Source: Acidimicrobiales bacterium (GTDB lineage: Bacteria > Actinomycetota > Acidimicrobiia > Acidimicrobiales > MedAcidi-G1). From it: a stretch of DNA of 51,805 nt. The translations under genes and the position numbers were made by a program. Below the pieces are notes generated by a model. It was given only the letters and a program-made list of their open reading frames with translations, did not search any database and had not been told where the DNA came from. Below, piece by piece: positions 51,125 to 51,805 of the stretch (position 1 is the first letter of the stretch; every line of letters starts with the position of its first letter). The stretch is taken from the NCBI GenBank assembly GCA_022452035.1, contig JAKURV010000017.1, positions 1 to 51,805 on the forward strand. The letters are read 5' to 3'.

Positions 51125-51544
51125 GTGACGCAGAGGCGTTGGACGACCACGAGATCGCCACGTGCCGGCCTGGCCGCCGTGGTGCTGGCCGGCGGGATGC
51201 TGGTGGGTCTAGCCGGGCCGGCTTTCGCCCAGGTCACGACCGTCGAGACGGTTCCGCCGGAGGTCGACGAGGACGGTCGGACGGCGGGAGACCGCATCGA
51301 TCGGATCGTGGTCACGCTGCGGGTGCTGGCCGGTGTCGTCCTGGTGGGGACCGCCGCCTACTGGTGGCGGACCAGGCCTGTCAACCGTCAGCCCCTGACT
51401 GTCGCTGACGACCTGGAACTAGAGGGCGAGGACCGCGAGGACCGGATGCCGACCATCGAACCCCCGGACGAGGTCGAGGAGGTCACGCTGCTCCCGGCTG
51501 TCGGACCGGTCGTAGCGTCGTCCGAGTCTCTTGAGGAGGGCTGA
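51125..51544 (+). CDS. Small membrane/secreted protein, unknown function
   Basis: I do not recognise this 139-residue protein. It has a basic N-terminus and a signal peptide (LAAVVLAGGMLVGLAG, then GPAFAQV with an AxA-type cleavage site). A short acidic extracytoplasmic linker rich in Glu/Pro/Asp follows, then a second membrane segment (VVTLRVLAGVVLVGTAAYWW). The C-terminal tail of about 55 residues is strongly acidic and presumably cytoplasmic. GTG 51125 is chosen for the AGGGGG upstream. It is followed 3 bases later by another small gene and probably shares its transcript. Confidence 0.7.
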   Translation: MTQRRWTTTRSPRAGLAAVVLAGGMLVGLAGPAFAQVTTVETVPPEVDEDGRTAGDRIDRIVVTLRVLAGVVLVGTAAYWWRTRPVNRQPLTVADDLELEGEDREDRMPTIEPPDEVEEVTLLPAVGPVVASSESLEEG

Positions 51545-51547
51545 GCT

Positions 51548-51778
51548 GTGTCTAAGCCGGAACTAGATCTGGACGCCATGGTGCAGCGGTTCCGAGAACG
51601 CGCCGCTGCCGTGCGGACTCGGACCCTGCCACCGGTGGGCGGCGAGGAGCGTCAACGGTTCATTGACCAGGCCCAGGCCGACTTCCAAGACTTCGCCATC
51701 ATCGGTGACGCTGAGGCCACCCTGGACGATGGGATCCTGACCCTCCGCATCGACCTCAGCGAGGGATCTGAGGGCTGA
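51548..51778 (+). CDS. Small acidic protein, unknown function
   Basis: The 76-residue protein has an N-terminal amphipathic helix (LDAMVQRFRERAAAVRT), a helix GEERQRFIDQAQADFQDFAI, and a C-terminal strand pair (DAEATLDDGILTLRIDLSE). It has no signal peptide or membrane segment and no cysteines. GGAGGG lies upstream of GTG 51548. It is probably co-expressed with the preceding membrane protein; its acidic tail or the first protein's tail might interact, but this is a guess. The last 27 bases of the window after it show nothing. Confidence 0.68.
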   Translation: MSKPELDLDAMVQRFRERAAAVRTRTLPPVGGEERQRFIDQAQADFQDFAIIGDAEATLDDGILTLRIDLSEGSEG

Positions 51779-51805
51779 TCCCCGCCGACCCGTGAACGCT
51801 AAACG

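Overview
The window is GC-rich bacterial chromosome, densely packed and mostly on the + strand. Gene content and order are those of an actinobacterium: infB-rbfA-truB-ribF, rpsO-pnp-M16 peptidase-dapB, dapA-rnj-ftsK, rimO-pgsA-cinA, recA-miaB-miaA-dapF-hflX, lexA beside a LysM gene, and a B12-dependent nrdJ. Mycobacterial-type SOS boxes (TCGAAC-N4-GTTCGA), a SAM-IV type riboswitch and many leaderless start codons agree with this. My best guess is a marine or freshwater member of the Acidimicrobiia. That placement is inference from gene order and protein flavour; I see no rRNA or tRNA gene to test it.

Layout. 1-4.8 kb: translation initiation, pseudouridine and flavin genes (infB partial at the left edge, rbfA, truB, ribF) and a TSUP transporter. 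5.6-8.2 kb: FMN riboswitch and riboflavin operon ribE-ribBA-ribH, without ribD. 8.2-13 kb: a VOC protein, rpsO, pnp and an M16 peptidase. 13-20.4 kb: dapB, a SURF1-like protein, a winged-helix-like protein, dapA, rnj, ftsK. 20.4-25.5 kb: a cation/Ca2+ exchanger, rimO, pgsA, cinA, thpR, msrB. 25.5-34.7 kb: recA, miaB, miaA, dapF, hflX, dapC, dapD, dapE. 34.7-37.1 kb: lexA and a divergent LysM gene with four SOS-box-like sites, then a stand-alone RibD-type reductase. 37.1-44.6 kb: nrdJ, tdk, an NTF2-like protein, a DmdC-like acyl-CoA dehydrogenase, lgt, a cyclase-like protein, an alkyltransferase-like protein. 44.6-51.8 kb: DEAD-box helicase, a lone DNA adenine methylase, a SAM-IV riboswitch with metX and a MetB/MetZ-type enzyme, an Fpg/Nei-like glycosylase, and two small unrecognised proteins.

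How the genes work together. All six enzymes from aspartate semialdehyde and pyruvate to meso-diaminopimelate by the succinylase route (dapA, B, C, D, E, F) lie within about 22 kb. Flavin synthesis (ribE, ribBA, ribH, ribF) sits in two adjacent units. recA, lexA and the LysM gene form an SOS regulon with visible operators. metX and its partner enzyme form a SAM-sensed methionine unit. nrdJ and tdk supply deoxynucleotides.

The strongest pattern that ordinary gene calling would miss is regulatory. Thirteen genes on both strands have a TANNNT hexamer (mostly TAGCCT, TAGCGT or TACCGT) ending 6 to 8 bases before the start codon, with no Shine-Dalgarno sequence between. This is the geometry expected for leaderless mRNAs. 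Genes inside operons instead overlap their neighbours or carry a Shine-Dalgarno sequence. I see no insertion sequence, prophage, CRISPR array or attachment site.
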